Below, piece by piece: positions 25,087 to 33,534 of a stretch of 64,000 bases of DNA (positions are counted from its first letter, which is position 1; each line of letters starts with the position of its first letter). The notes under the pieces were generated by a model. That model saw only the letters and a list, made by a program, of their open reading frames with translations, made no database searches and had not been told where the DNA came from. This DNA comes from Bacillota bacterium (GTDB lineage Bacteria; Bacillota; Clostridia; Acetivibrionales; DTU013): NCBI GenBank assembly GCA_023426125.1, contig JAFABI010000044.1, positions 42,963 to 106,962 of the forward strand, written 5' to 3'. Both the position numbers and the translations under genes were made by a program.

Positions 25087-25425
25087 TTACCGTTCAAAGG
25101 CCTGGATGGTTTCCTCCGCCTGCGGCAAATGCGCCTTTAAGCCAAGGTCCCTGGCCTTTTTTATAAAATATGCGTATCTGGCTTCGCATGCTTTCATTTT
25201 ATAGGTATAGTAGTCGACCAGATTCTCTTCATAAACATGTTCAAAATTTGCAACGGAATCAAGCCACTCATTTTTTGCACTCGTAATGGCCTTTATCAAT
25301 TCCGCTTCTTCCGTAAGCTTTTCGGTATCCGCCTTCCTTTTTACGGTAAAAAGCTTCAACCCTGTCCCTGGATGGGTGTTATGTCCTACCTTCGGAGTTT
25401 GTCCTTCATTCACGCCCGGTTTCAT
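25087..25425 (-). CDS. yaaL: YaaL / DUF2508 family protein
   Basis: 112 residues. The helical domain after residue 35 (LIKAITSAKNEWLDSVANFEHV then YYTYKMKACEARYAYFIKKARDLGL) is the DUF2508 pattern; the first ~35 residues form a Pro/Gly-rich extension longer than in Bacillus YaaL. Function unknown. AGGGG lies 9 bases before the ATG. The link with bofA, 110 bases on, is the main support beyond the sequence itself. Confidence 0.8.
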   Translation of the reverse strand: MKPGVNEGQTPKVGHNTHPGTGLKLFTVKRKADTEKLTEEAELIKAITSAKNEWLDSVANFEHVYEENLVDYYTYKMKACEARYAYFIKKARDLGLKAHLPQAEETIQAFER

Positions 25426-25575
25426 GGCACATTCCCCTTATACATTGAATTATGGCTATATACTAAACCATATTCAAAGTATAGTCGGAAGTTTCCAATT
25501 ATATACATCTGCTTTGAAATTTATGCCTGGAATTCTAAGAAAATAAAGGATTTTCAAGCCTGAAAAAATCAAAGG

Positions 25576-26055
25576 TCAAAGACTGAGAAACCTGGAAATA
25601 ATCCTGTCGTTGTTTATATCCACCAGGCAGTACGTGGGCTTTCCACGGTTGACCGCCGCCGGTCCTATACTGCCGGGATTCAATACCAGCATGCCTTCCG
25701 AAAAAAACTCCTCCGGTTCATGGGTATGTCCAAAAAACACGGCATCTGCACCAATTGCCGTTCCCCGGGCCTCTATCCTTTGATAATCATATTTTACGTT
25801 GTAGTTATGCCCATGGGTTATGAAAATTTTCCTGCCTCCCAGCGTAAGGGTTTTCTCTGCAGGAAATTCACGGGACCAGTCGTTGTTTCCCCGGACAAAT
25901 TCATATGTAAAGCCGCCATGCATGCTTTGCAGCTTTAAGACGTCGCTGATGCAGTCCCCCAGGTGTATGACCGTCTCCGCATTTTTATTTTTTGCCAGGG
26001 CTCTGGCCATGTTGTGGACATTTCCGTGGGAGTCGCTGAAAAGGAGGATCTTCAT
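25576..26055 (-). CDS. YfcE/MJ0936-type metallophosphodiesterase
   Basis: 159 residues with the compact calcineurin-like motif set LFSDSHGN, VIHLGDC, VRGNND, THGHN and FFGHTHEP. Small stand-alone enzymes of this family hydrolyse phosphodiesters with bound manganese or similar metals; the natural substrate is usually unknown. The start MKILLFSDSHGN overlaps the stop of the Nudix gene by 4 bases (ATGA). Confidence 0.88.
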   Translation of the reverse strand: MKILLFSDSHGNVHNMARALAKNKNAETVIHLGDCISDVLKLQSMHGGFTYEFVRGNNDWSREFPAEKTLTLGGRKIFITHGHNYNVKYDYQRIEARGTAIGADAVFFGHTHEPEEFFSEGMLVLNPGSIGPAAVNRGKPTYCLVDINNDRIISRFLSL

Positions 26056-26645
26056 GGCCCAAGTCCTTTTTTCAGAACCTTCAGGACAGCATTGGAAGTA
26101 ACATACCGGAATCTGCCCCAGTCGCTCCATTTTCCCTGGATCTTGTTCAGTTCTTCCACGATTCCGGCCAGTTCCTCCAACGTTACAACCCTTACTTCGC
26201 TGATTTCGTCGTCAACGGCGTCAAGCAAAAGCCTTCCGCCCTTTTCTGCAAGAATAAAGATATAGGAATAAAACATAGCCTGCTCTGCCGCATGTTCAAA
26301 GCAAATTCTCACTACGCCTGCAAATTCTTTGATTTCCACATCCAGTCCCAGTTCCTCTTTTACCTCCCGGTATACTGCGTCGACAATGTCTTCGCCATGC
26401 CCGATCCCCCCTGTGGGTATTCTGAAAACGCCCGCCGGATATTCGCTGCAGGTGATGGTTATGATGCCGCCGTCAGCCCTGATAACGCAAAAAACCACTT
26501 CGCCGCGCCTGTCCCTCATGACCGAAGCCTTCATCTTGTTAAAGAAACTGCTGTTCCTATATCTTATTGTCGCATCTTCCATATGACCGGAAGTATTGAA
26601 TTTTTTGCACAATTCCGTAAATTCCTTTTGGTTGAACGTATTCAT
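26052..26645 (-). CDS. Nudix hydrolase
   Basis: 197 residues. The Nudix box is present: GGIGHGEDIVDAVYREVKEE followed by LGL, with the R-E-x-x-E-E-x-G core. An N-terminal 60-residue part (NQKEFTELCKKFNTSGHMED) precedes the fold. Substrate (a nucleoside diphosphate linked to another group) cannot be read from the sequence. Translationally coupled to the phosphodiesterase gene. Confidence 0.88.
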   Translation of the reverse strand: MNTFNQKEFTELCKKFNTSGHMEDATIRYRNSSFFNKMKASVMRDRRGEVVFCVIRADGGIITITCSEYPAGVFRIPTGGIGHGEDIVDAVYREVKEELGLDVEIKEFAGVVRICFEHAAEQAMFYSYIFILAEKGGRLLLDAVDDEISEVRVVTLEELAGIVEELNKIQGKWSDWGRFRYVTSNAVLKVLKKGLGP

Positions 26646-26751
26646 GGGCAGTCCTCCAGGTTTTTTTCATCTCTATGTCTATGGTAATATATTTTTAGGG
26701 TGTTTGTCACAGTGGTAATACAAACTTAATATTTTTTACCGGGAAAAAATA

Positions 26752-26780
26752 TTGAGTTTTTTATGTATAATTGCGATAAT
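26752..26780 (+). promoter_or_regulatory. Probable promoter of the VanW/G5 gene
   Basis: TTGAGT (26752-26757), 17 bases, GATAAT (26775-26780), about 50 bases before the ATG at 26835. Each hexamer has one mismatch to consensus. Confidence 0.55.
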
Positions 26781-26834
26781 TAGAATTGCAATAGGATACG
26801 ACGTTGAAAATATTACCCTTTGGAGTGTTGAAGA

Positions 26835-28535
26835 ATGCAGCCAGAAATACAGAAAAATACAAGCAAGCCCGGCAAGAAAAATATTATCCTCATATCCCTG
26901 ATCGTTTTCAGCCTGTTACTGCTCGCCGCAGGCGCAGAGCTTATCTATATGACCCTTAAAAACGACCGGGTTTATAATGGCGTTTACATAAACGGACTGG
27001 ATGCCGGCGGAATGACCCGTGAAGAACTGGCATCCGCCCTGGAAACCCAATTTCAGGATAGGATCAAGGATCTGGAAATCACCCTGGATTCGGGCCGTGT
27101 CCTTCAAACGGCCGGATATACGGACCTCAAAGTTTCCTATGCCATGGAAAATGCAGTAAACGACGCTTTCACCCTCGGAAGAACCGGCAACATGTTTGAA
27201 AGGCTTTATGTCATCCTTGACGCAAGTCTCAAGAAAGCAAATATTGAAATGCCGCTGTCCTACGACAGGGCAAAGCTGGATTCCTTCCTGTCGGATTTTC
27301 ATGAGAAAACCCTTATAGCGGTTAAAGAAGCCGATATTCTGATACAGGAAGACAAGGCTGCCATACGTTCCGGACATCACGGTGAAAATGTGGATAAAAG
27401 CGGTCTTGCTTCGGTAGTGGAGGAAATGATAAAGAATTGCAAGGGGGGCACGGTAAAAGCCGAGATTACGATCACGCCTCCCAGCAAACTGGATATTGAC
27501 GGTTTGCTCGCCGAATTGAACAGGGAGCCGGTAAACGCCTCCTTTGAGGTAGAGAATGGCAATACCTCCGTCAAGCCTCACGCAGCCGGTATGAGAATTG
27601 AAAAAGCCACCCTGGAGTCTATCGCTGCCGAACTGGAAAAGAATGAAAACATGGAAAAGGTCCTGCCGGTGGAATATATTCTCCCGGAAATCACCACGAA
27701 AAAAGCAAAAGACATGATGTTTAAAGACCAGCTGGCAACCATGAGCACACGTTTTTCCGCATCCAATAAAAATGACAAAAACAGGGGAGAAAACATCAAG
27801 CTCGCAGTCTCAAAGATCAATGGCAAGATACTGGTCCCGGGCGATGTCTTTTCCTTCAATGATGTCGTTGGCCCGCGGACAGAAGAGGGAGGCTATCAAA
27901 CCGCCCATACCTATGTTGCAGGAAAGGTGGTGGACGGCATTGGCGGAGGTATTTGCCAGGTTTCCTCCACGCTATACGGAGTTGTCTTGAAATCCGACCT
28001 GGAGGTGGTTGAGCGCCGCAATCATACCTTTACCGTCGGCTATGTGCCCTACGGTCAGGATGCAACCGTATCGTACGGTTCAACGGATTTCCGCTTCAAG
28101 AATTCCACCCGTTGGCCGGTAAAAATTGAAGCCGGGATCACCAAGAACAATGACGTTTTTTTCACCTTTGTCGGAACCAACGAAACGCCGGAAAAGAAGG
28201 TTATGATCTCACAAGACATCGTTAAAACCATTCCCTTCACGACAAAGTATATCGACGACCCCAATATGGCGGAGGGAAAAACCTCCGTCAGGCAGGATGG
28301 TAAGGATGGATACGTGGTTGATACCTTTAAAACAATAAAAATCGATGGAAAGGTCATCAGTGAGACCAAACTCCATCGAAGCACCTATCAGCCTCTTACG
28401 AAAGAAGTGATCAGGGGCACGAAAAAGCCGGCAGCCGGTTCCGATCCTTCGGCTACTCCGGCTCCCACTTTAGCCCCGACGCCGACGCCTCACGTCGGTG
28501 TCGATGACGCAGATAATCCTCCTGCTGAGTTTTAA
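26835..28535 (+). CDS. VanW family protein with peptidoglycan-binding and G5 domains
   Basis: 566 residues. An N-terminal membrane anchor (about 20-42, ILISLIVFSLLLLAAGAELI) is followed by two putative peptidoglycan-binding (PG_binding_4) domains (about 50-160 and 170-290). Next come the VanW domain (about 310-440; signature GDVFSFNDVVGPRTEEGGY and GIGGGICQVSSTLYG), a G5 domain (about 465-530) and a Pro/Thr-rich tail. Such proteins are membrane-anchored on the outer face and act at the cell wall; VanW activity is unknown. No vancomycin-resistance genes are nearby, so resistance should not be inferred. Convergent with the gene at 28546. Confidence 0.9.
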   Translation: MQPEIQKNTSKPGKKNIILISLIVFSLLLLAAGAELIYMTLKNDRVYNGVYINGLDAGGMTREELASALETQFQDRIKDLEITLDSGRVLQTAGYTDLKVSYAMENAVNDAFTLGRTGNMFERLYVILDASLKKANIEMPLSYDRAKLDSFLSDFHEKTLIAVKEADILIQEDKAAIRSGHHGENVDKSGLASVVEEMIKNCKGGTVKAEITITPPSKLDIDGLLAELNREPVNASFEVENGNTSVKPHAAGMRIEKATLESIAAELEKNENMEKVLPVEYILPEITTKKAKDMMFKDQLATMSTRFSASNKNDKNRGENIKLAVSKINGKILVPGDVFSFNDVVGPRTEEGGYQTAHTYVAGKVVDGIGGGICQVSSTLYGVVLKSDLEVVERRNHTFTVGYVPYGQDATVSYGSTDFRFKNSTRWPVKIEAGITKNNDVFFTFVGTNETPEKKVMISQDIVKTIPFTTKYIDDPNMAEGKTSVRQDGKDGYVVDTFKTIKIDGKVISETKLHRSTYQPLTKEVIRGTKKPAAGSDPSATPAPTLAPTPTPHVGVDDADNPPAEF

Positions 28536-28545
28536 TGGAGGCAAA

Positions 28546-29046
28546 TCAATAGGTATCTACACTGCTTGCTCCGTTATTTCTGAGGATGGAGGCAATGCGA
28601 TCCACTTTGTCGTCGTCGGCTTTCATACTGAACAGTACCTTGCCGGCTTTAACATCCGTCTCATACTGGCGGCTCTTGTTTTCAGGGATTCCAAGATCAA
28701 CGAGACCTCCGACAATCCCTCCGGTAACCGCTCCCGAGAGAAGTCCTGTTATAGGACCGGCAGCCGCAATTATGCCCAGCCCGGGAATCACCATACTGCC
28801 GGCGCCTATCAGAAGACCGGCCAGTCCGCCAAGGATTCCGCCTGTTACTACGCCATCGGAGATGTTGTCGTTTATGGCCCTGCCACCCGCGGTCATTGTC
28901 GCTGTGGTTCTGTCGTCCGATTTTTCGTCTCCCTGTTTGGCTATAATCGAAATGTCATCTGTCCGCAGGCCCTGGTCCTTAACCTGCTTTGCCGCATTTT
29001 CAGCATAGGATTGGTTATCGAATAATCCTACGATTGTTTTAGACAT
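28546..29046 (-). CDS. General-stress-type protein with glycine-zipper region (YflT/GS17M-like N-terminus)
   Basis: 166 residues. The N-terminal ~50 residues (KTIVGLFDNQSYAENAAKQV) match the general stress protein 17M-like domain. The centre (about 65-125) is a Gly-rich hydrophobic stretch with many GxxxG steps, as in glycine-zipper membrane-associating proteins. The C-terminal ~30 residues form a small alpha/beta piece. The ATG at 29046 has AAGGAGG 7 bases upstream. Role probably in stress, but not established. Confidence 0.75.
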   Translation of the reverse strand: MSKTIVGLFDNQSYAENAAKQVKDQGLRTDDISIIAKQGDEKSDDRTTATMTAGGRAINDNISDGVVTGGILGGLAGLLIGAGSMVIPGLGIIAAAGPITGLLSGAVTGGIVGGLVDLGIPENKSRQYETDVKAGKVLFSMKADDDKVDRIASILRNNGASSVDTY

Positions 29047-29313
29047 GTACAAACCTCCTTATTGTGCTATAATTGTTTTATTCCGTATATAGCATTGCAA
29101 AAACCAACCTGCTTTATTCAGATTAATTATGTACTTTCACGCAGGTTTTTAGTGTATAATACTACAGGAGAACAAACATTCATTCGCCGGTGGCCATACC
29201 CTTTCAGGAATATTATGGACGCGTTGTCTTTGAACTGAAAGAAAATGTTTCACTGTTGCGGTAATGAGTGTATAATGGAAGAAAACTTTAGGCATTTATT
29301 TATGGGGGGATCA

Positions 29314-29820
29314 ATGCAGCTTCAAGGTCTGATGTTCATGCTTTTTTTATTATTAATACTCCCGATACTGGCTCTTTCGACAAACCACTTCATCTTTTTT
29401 GCTGTCACGGCCGTGATACTCATGGTCAGCTCCATTAAGAATATTTATAACCGTTTTTTTGAAACGGATTCCGGTGAGGATGACGAAGATATCGAGGACG
29501 AGACGGAAGAAGAATTCGAGGATTTGCTTAATCTGAACATGAAGAAGTTCGGCACCGGCATTCATGTCGTGAAGGACCTCTTTCTGATATTGTTTTTCGT
29601 GTACTGCTCCTTCTATCTAAGCTCTATTTTATTAAAGATACCTGCGGCGCTGCTTATTCTGATACAGATCTATCATATAAGAAACAGGTTGAAGCAAAAG
29701 GAATCCGGAAAGAAGGAAGTTTCCCCCACAGACCGCAATTTATCCGTGGTTTCCGGCATTTTAAGCCTGATCCTGATAGGTTTTACCGCCTGTAATCTCC
29801 TTTTCCAGTGGAGTTTTTGA
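29314..29820 (+). CDS. Membrane protein of unknown function
   Basis: 168 residues from the chosen ATG, which follows a GGGGGG run; earlier in-frame ATGs exist and the start is not certain. Four hydrophobic segments: about 5-20, 25-42, 90-120 (two close together) and 148-165. Between the second and third is a strongly acidic cytoplasmic loop (DSGEDDEDIEDETEEEFEDL). No family recognised. A TATAAT at 29271-29276 may be its -10 box. Confidence 0.6.
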   Translation: MQLQGLMFMLFLLLILPILALSTNHFIFFAVTAVILMVSSIKNIYNRFFETDSGEDDEDIEDETEEEFEDLLNLNMKKFGTGIHVVKDLFLILFFVYCSFYLSSILLKIPAALLILIQIYHIRNRLKQKESGKKEVSPTDRNLSVVSGILSLILIGFTACNLLFQWSF

Positions 29821-30094
29821 GTTATCAGATACTCTTTTCTGCAAGGTAAATCGAACTTTACGGCACCTTTGTAAATTTGTTGCATATAGCTTTGCAGGGG
29901 CAAATACCAGCCGGCCGGTATTTTGCCATCATAGCCTGTATCTATGCGGACGCGATATGGCGCTTCCACATAGCGCTTTTCCCATAATATTCCTACCATA
30001 TCGTATTGCACTTCAATTCACAGCAGCTAAACATTTTACCAAATGATTTTTGCAAGATGGATGGGACTTAATTGCAATTTTTTTATAAAAAGTA

Positions 30095-30123
30095 TTGAAC
30101 ATAGCCTTTATGCATGCTATAAT
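30095..30123 (+). promoter_or_regulatory. Promoter of the glutamate synthase operon
   Basis: TTGAAC (30095-30100), 17-base spacer, TATAAT (30118-30123). Transcription would start near 30130, giving a leader of about 215 bases before the first ATG. Between 29821 and 30094 I see no gene. Confidence 0.8.
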
Positions 30124-30141
30124 GAAAAAAACAATATGATG

Positions 30142-30219
30142 GTGCGACGATGCACGGATGCAAAAATGACAGGCGTACTCGACGAAGAGTGAAAAGCTCT
30201 TTGGTGTACGTCTTTTTTT
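30142..30219 (+). promoter_or_regulatory. Leader with two hexaloop hairpins and a terminator (ANTAR-type antitermination candidate)
   Basis: Hairpin P1: GTGC-GACGAT-GCAC (30142-30155). Hairpin P2: ACTC-GACGAA-GAGT (30177-30190). Both have 4-base stems and 6-base loops of almost identical sequence. A terminator, GGCGTAC (30172-30178) with GTACGTC (30206-30212), inner AAGAG/CTCTT, then seven T, shares bases with P2, so P2 and the terminator exclude each other. That is the layout of two-hairpin targets bound by ANTAR-domain antiterminators, which control nitrogen genes in several bacteria. The usual loop has A at position 1 and G at 4; here position 1 is G and position 4 is G, so the match is imperfect. 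No ANTAR protein gene is in this window. Confidence 0.5.
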
Positions 30220-30343
30220 ATACAGCGGGAACGCTTGAAGTTTAGAAACTGTTAAATTTGGATTTGCAGGATGATGCTGCACATATTTCATTTTATAGCC
30301 ATAACAGTAGCTTGTGGCTGAAACAAACCAAGGGGGGTTGCAA

Positions 30344-31441
30344 ATGCTACAGCGCGAGGGCGAGGTCAGGATCCCGTCAGGCTGTGCCATATCGGGAATA
30401 ATGAATAAAAAAGGCAAGACCTTTTCCGGAGAGGACATTATAAGGTCCATCTCCCTTATGCATGACCGTTCCAACGGCCTGGGAGGAGGGTTTGCCGCAT
30501 ATGGTATTTATCCGGAATATAAGGATCTTTATGCCGTTCATATGTTTTATGATGATAAAAATGCCAAGGATACTGCCGAACATTTCCTCAACGAACATTT
30601 TGATATAGAAATCGGTGGGAAAATCCCGGTAAGAAAGGTACCCTCCATCGTCAATGCTCCAATTATCTGGAGATATTTTCTCTCTCCCCGCCGGGATAAG
30701 ATCATGGAGTCCGAGCTGAATGAAGACGAGTTTGTGGTCAGGTGTGTCATGAATATCAATACCAACATGCCCGGCGCTTTTGTCGTCTCCAGCGGGAAAA
30801 ACATGGGAGCCTTCAAAGCGGTGGGGTATCCTGAAGACGTCGGCGAGTACTATATGCTGGATACTTACAAGGCATATCTATGGACCGCCCACGGAAGATT
30901 TCCCACGAACACCCCGGGATGGTGGGGTGGAGCGCATCCCTTCACCCTCCTGGATTGGTCGGTTGTGCATAACGGCGAAATTTCATCCTACGGCGCCAAT
31001 GCCAGATATCTGGAGATGTTTGGCTATAAATGCACCCTGCAGACCGACACCGAAGCAATCACCTATATATTTGACCTGTTGCTCCGGCGCCACAAGCTGC
31101 CGCTTGATGTTGCCGTCACAGCCGTCGCCTCCCCTTTCTGGTCCGAGGTGGAAAGAATGACGCCCGAAAAGCAGGAGCTGGTCAAAGCCATACGGTCCGT
31201 ATACAGCAGCTTGCTTGTTAACGGCCCCTTCTCCATCATCCTTGGATCAAGAAACGGCCTTGTAGCCTTGAACGACAGAATCAAGCTCCGTTCACTGGTT
31301 GCCGCGACAAAGGGAGACTATTTGTATGTCGCCAGCGAAGAGTCCGCCATACGCGAGATTTGCGCCGAACCGGACAAACTGTGGGCGCCAAGAGGCGGAG
31401 AGGCCGTTGTCGGCATGCTGGAAGGAGTTGATAGCATATGA
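30344..31441 (+). CDS. Glutamate synthase, glutaminase (amidotransferase) domain subunit
   Basis: 365 residues; a class II glutamine amidotransferase as a separate protein, releasing ammonia from glutamine for the FMN subunit. Near the start, PSGCAISGIMNKKG places the nucleophile Cys region. AHGRFPTNTPGWWGGAHPF and WSVVHNGEISSYGANARYLE are the conserved substrate-binding segments. The ATG is preceded by AAGGGGGG. Start and stop overlaps (ATGA with the next gene) show it is the first gene of a tight operon building an archaeal-type, split GOGAT. Confidence 0.9.
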   Translation: MLQREGEVRIPSGCAISGIMNKKGKTFSGEDIIRSISLMHDRSNGLGGGFAAYGIYPEYKDLYAVHMFYDDKNAKDTAEHFLNEHFDIEIGGKIPVRKVPSIVNAPIIWRYFLSPRRDKIMESELNEDEFVVRCVMNINTNMPGAFVVSSGKNMGAFKAVGYPEDVGEYYMLDTYKAYLWTAHGRFPTNTPGWWGGAHPFTLLDWSVVHNGEISSYGANARYLEMFGYKCTLQTDTEAITYIFDLLLRRHKLPLDVAVTAVASPFWSEVERMTPEKQELVKAIRSVYSSLLVNGPFSIILGSRNGLVALNDRIKLRSLVAATKGDYLYVASEESAIREICAEPDKLWAPRGGEAVVGMLEGVDSI

Positions 31442-32940
31442 GTCTGGATTATTCAACGTCGGAATTTACCATTGACAGGGACCGGAACAGGTGCATAGAC
31501 TGCCAGGTATGTGTCCGTCAATGTGCGAATCAGGCGCATTATTATGATGAAGACGAGCAAAAAGTATGCTCGGATGAATATAAATGTGTAAACTGCCATA
31601 GGTGCGTTACACTATGCCCTACCAGGGCCCTCAGCATAAAAAAGCATGAGCTGGAATTCAGGGCGAACGCCAACTGGACGGAAACAGCCATAAAGGATAT
31701 CTACAAACAGGCGGCAACCGGAGGGATTCTGCTGACGGGCATGGGCAATGACAGGCCTTACCCCATTTACTGGGACCATATCCTGCTCAATGCCAGCCAG
31801 GTGACAAATCCGTCCATCGACCCGCTGCGCGAGCCCATGGAGCTTAAAACCTTTTTAGGCAGAAAGCTGGAGTCTCTGGAAATAAAAAACGGCAAGCTTG
31901 CGGAAAAATTACCTCCGCAGCTGGAGCTGGAAATACCCATCATGTTTTCCGCCATGTCCTTCGGCTCCATCAGCCTGAATGCCTGCAAATCCATGGCTCA
32001 GACAGCCTGTGAAAACGGAATCATGTACAACACCGGCGAAGGCGGCCTTCACAGGGAATTATACAAATACGGACGGAATACCATCGTACAGGTAGCTTCC
32101 GGCCGCTTCGGCGTCCATCCCGATTACCTGAATGCCGGCGCCGCGGTTGAGATAAAAATCGGACAGGGTGCAAAACCAGGTATTGGCGGGCATCTCCCGG
32201 GCGAAAAGGTGGAAGCGGAGGTATCGCAAACCCGTATGATACCCCAGGGTTCGGATGCCATTTCACCTGCTCCCCATCATGATATTTATTCCATCGAGGA
32301 TTTAAGACAGTTGATTTTTGCGTTGAAGGAAGCGACAAATTATACAAAGCCCATCTCGGTAAAAATTGCTGCCGTGCACAATATCGCAGCCATTTGTTCA
32401 GGTATTGCCAGGGCAGGAGCGGATATCATCGCCATCGACGGCTATCGGGGCGGTACCGGAGCAGCGCCTACAAGAATCAGAGATAACGTGGGAATACCTG
32501 TAGAACTGGCATTGGCATCTGTCGATACAAGGCTGCGCGACGAAGGGATAAGAAACCAGGTGTCCATCGTATGCGGCGGAAGCGTCCGTAACAGCGCCGA
32601 TATCATCAAAGCCATCGCCCTGGGAGCGGATGCGGTCTATATCGCATCCTCCGCGTTGCTTGCCATGGGCTGCCATATGTGCCAGAAATGCTACACCGGC
32701 AAATGCAATTGGGGAATAGCAACCCAGGACCCCAACCTCACAAAGCGCTTGAATCCGGAAATTGCGGTAAAAAGGCTTACAAACCTGCTTCATGCCTGGT
32801 CCCACGAAATGAAGGAAATGCTGGGCGGCATGGGAATAAACGCAATCGAGAGCCTCCGGGGAAACCGGCATATGCTGAGGGGAATCGGCCTGACCGACAG
32901 AGAGTTGAACATTCTGGGCATAAGGGCCGCAGGAGAATAG
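31438..32940 (+). CDS. Glutamate synthase, FMN-binding catalytic subunit with N-terminal ferredoxin domain
   Basis: 500 residues. An N-terminal two-cluster ferredoxin module (CIDCQVCVRQCANQAHY; CVNCHRCVTLCP) is fused to a GltB-type TIM-barrel FMN domain (about 110-490). Motifs: MFSAMSFGSISLNACKSMA, GEGGLHRE, GAKPGIGGHLPGEKV, and a 3Fe-4S-type cysteine group CHMCQKCYTGKCNWGIATQD. It condenses 2-oxoglutarate and ammonia to glutamate using electrons from the iron-sulfur partners. This is the length and layout of archaeal-type GltS. Confidence 0.92.
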   Translation: MSLDYSTSEFTIDRDRNRCIDCQVCVRQCANQAHYYDEDEQKVCSDEYKCVNCHRCVTLCPTRALSIKKHELEFRANANWTETAIKDIYKQAATGGILLTGMGNDRPYPIYWDHILLNASQVTNPSIDPLREPMELKTFLGRKLESLEIKNGKLAEKLPPQLELEIPIMFSAMSFGSISLNACKSMAQTACENGIMYNTGEGGLHRELYKYGRNTIVQVASGRFGVHPDYLNAGAAVEIKIGQGAKPGIGGHLPGEKVEAEVSQTRMIPQGSDAISPAPHHDIYSIEDLRQLIFALKEATNYTKPISVKIAAVHNIAAICSGIARAGADIIAIDGYRGGTGAAPTRIRDNVGIPVELALASVDTRLRDEGIRNQVSIVCGGSVRNSADIIKAIALGADAVYIASSALLAMGCHMCQKCYTGKCNWGIATQDPNLTKRLNPEIAVKRLTNLLHAWSHEMKEMLGGMGINAIESLRGNRHMLRGIGLTDRELNILGIRAAGE

Positions 32941-33015
32941 GCCGGATGACCTCCTGAAAAATAGGCTTTCACAACTTTTGTGCCCCGGGCACAGCGAAAG
33001 GATTGATCGTTATTC

Positions 33016-33534
33016 ATGGATAATAACTCAACTGCAAAACGTAAACGAATCTATGCAAAAGAAGAAGTGTGCATCGGTTGCAGGCTCTGTGAAGTGCATT
33101 GCGTCGTAGCGCATTCCCAATACAAGAACGATATCGTGAAGGCATATAAAAAATCTCCACAGCGTCCGCTTTCACGTATAACGGTGGAAGAGAGCAGACC
33201 AATCTCCTTTGGCTTGCAGTGCAGGCACTGTGATGACCCGAAGTGTGTGAAGTCCTGCATCACCGGAGCAATGCAGCAGGATGCCGAAACCGGTATCGTA
33301 ACAAACGACGAGTCCAGGTGCATCGGCTGCTGGACTTGCATTCTTGCCTGCCCCTACGGTGTGATCAAACGGGATTTCAAGGGAAGAAAGGTAGCCTCCA
33401 AGTGCGATTTCTGCCTGGATAACGGAGGTAACCCGGCTTGTGTTAAGAATTGCCCCAATGAAGCCTTGTATGTTGACGAAGTAAAGATCTCCTGCGGCGG
33501 GGCAAATAAGGAAGAAGGAGGAGGCGTCAAATGA
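33016..33534 (+). CDS. Four-cluster ferredoxin-type electron-transfer subunit
   Basis: 172 residues of the DmsB/HycB type with four cysteine groups: CIGCRLCEVHC, CRHCDDPKCVKSC, CIGCWTCILACP and CDFCLDNGGNPACVKNCP. These should bind up to four 4Fe-4S clusters. Its stop overlaps the next start (ATGA). In this operon it most likely passes electrons between the FAD oxidoreductase and the FMN subunit. Confidence 0.88.
   Translation: MDNNSTAKRKRIYAKEEVCIGCRLCEVHCVVAHSQYKNDIVKAYKKSPQRPLSRITVEESRPISFGLQCRHCDDPKCVKSCITGAMQQDAETGIVTNDESRCIGCWTCILACPYGVIKRDFKGRKVASKCDFCLDNGGNPACVKNCPNEALYVDEVKISCGGANKEEGGGVK

Noticed and set aside
26835..28535. Vancomycin-resistance gene
   Set aside because: VanW domain alone occurs in many cell-wall proteins; no VanH/A/X/S/R genes are nearby.
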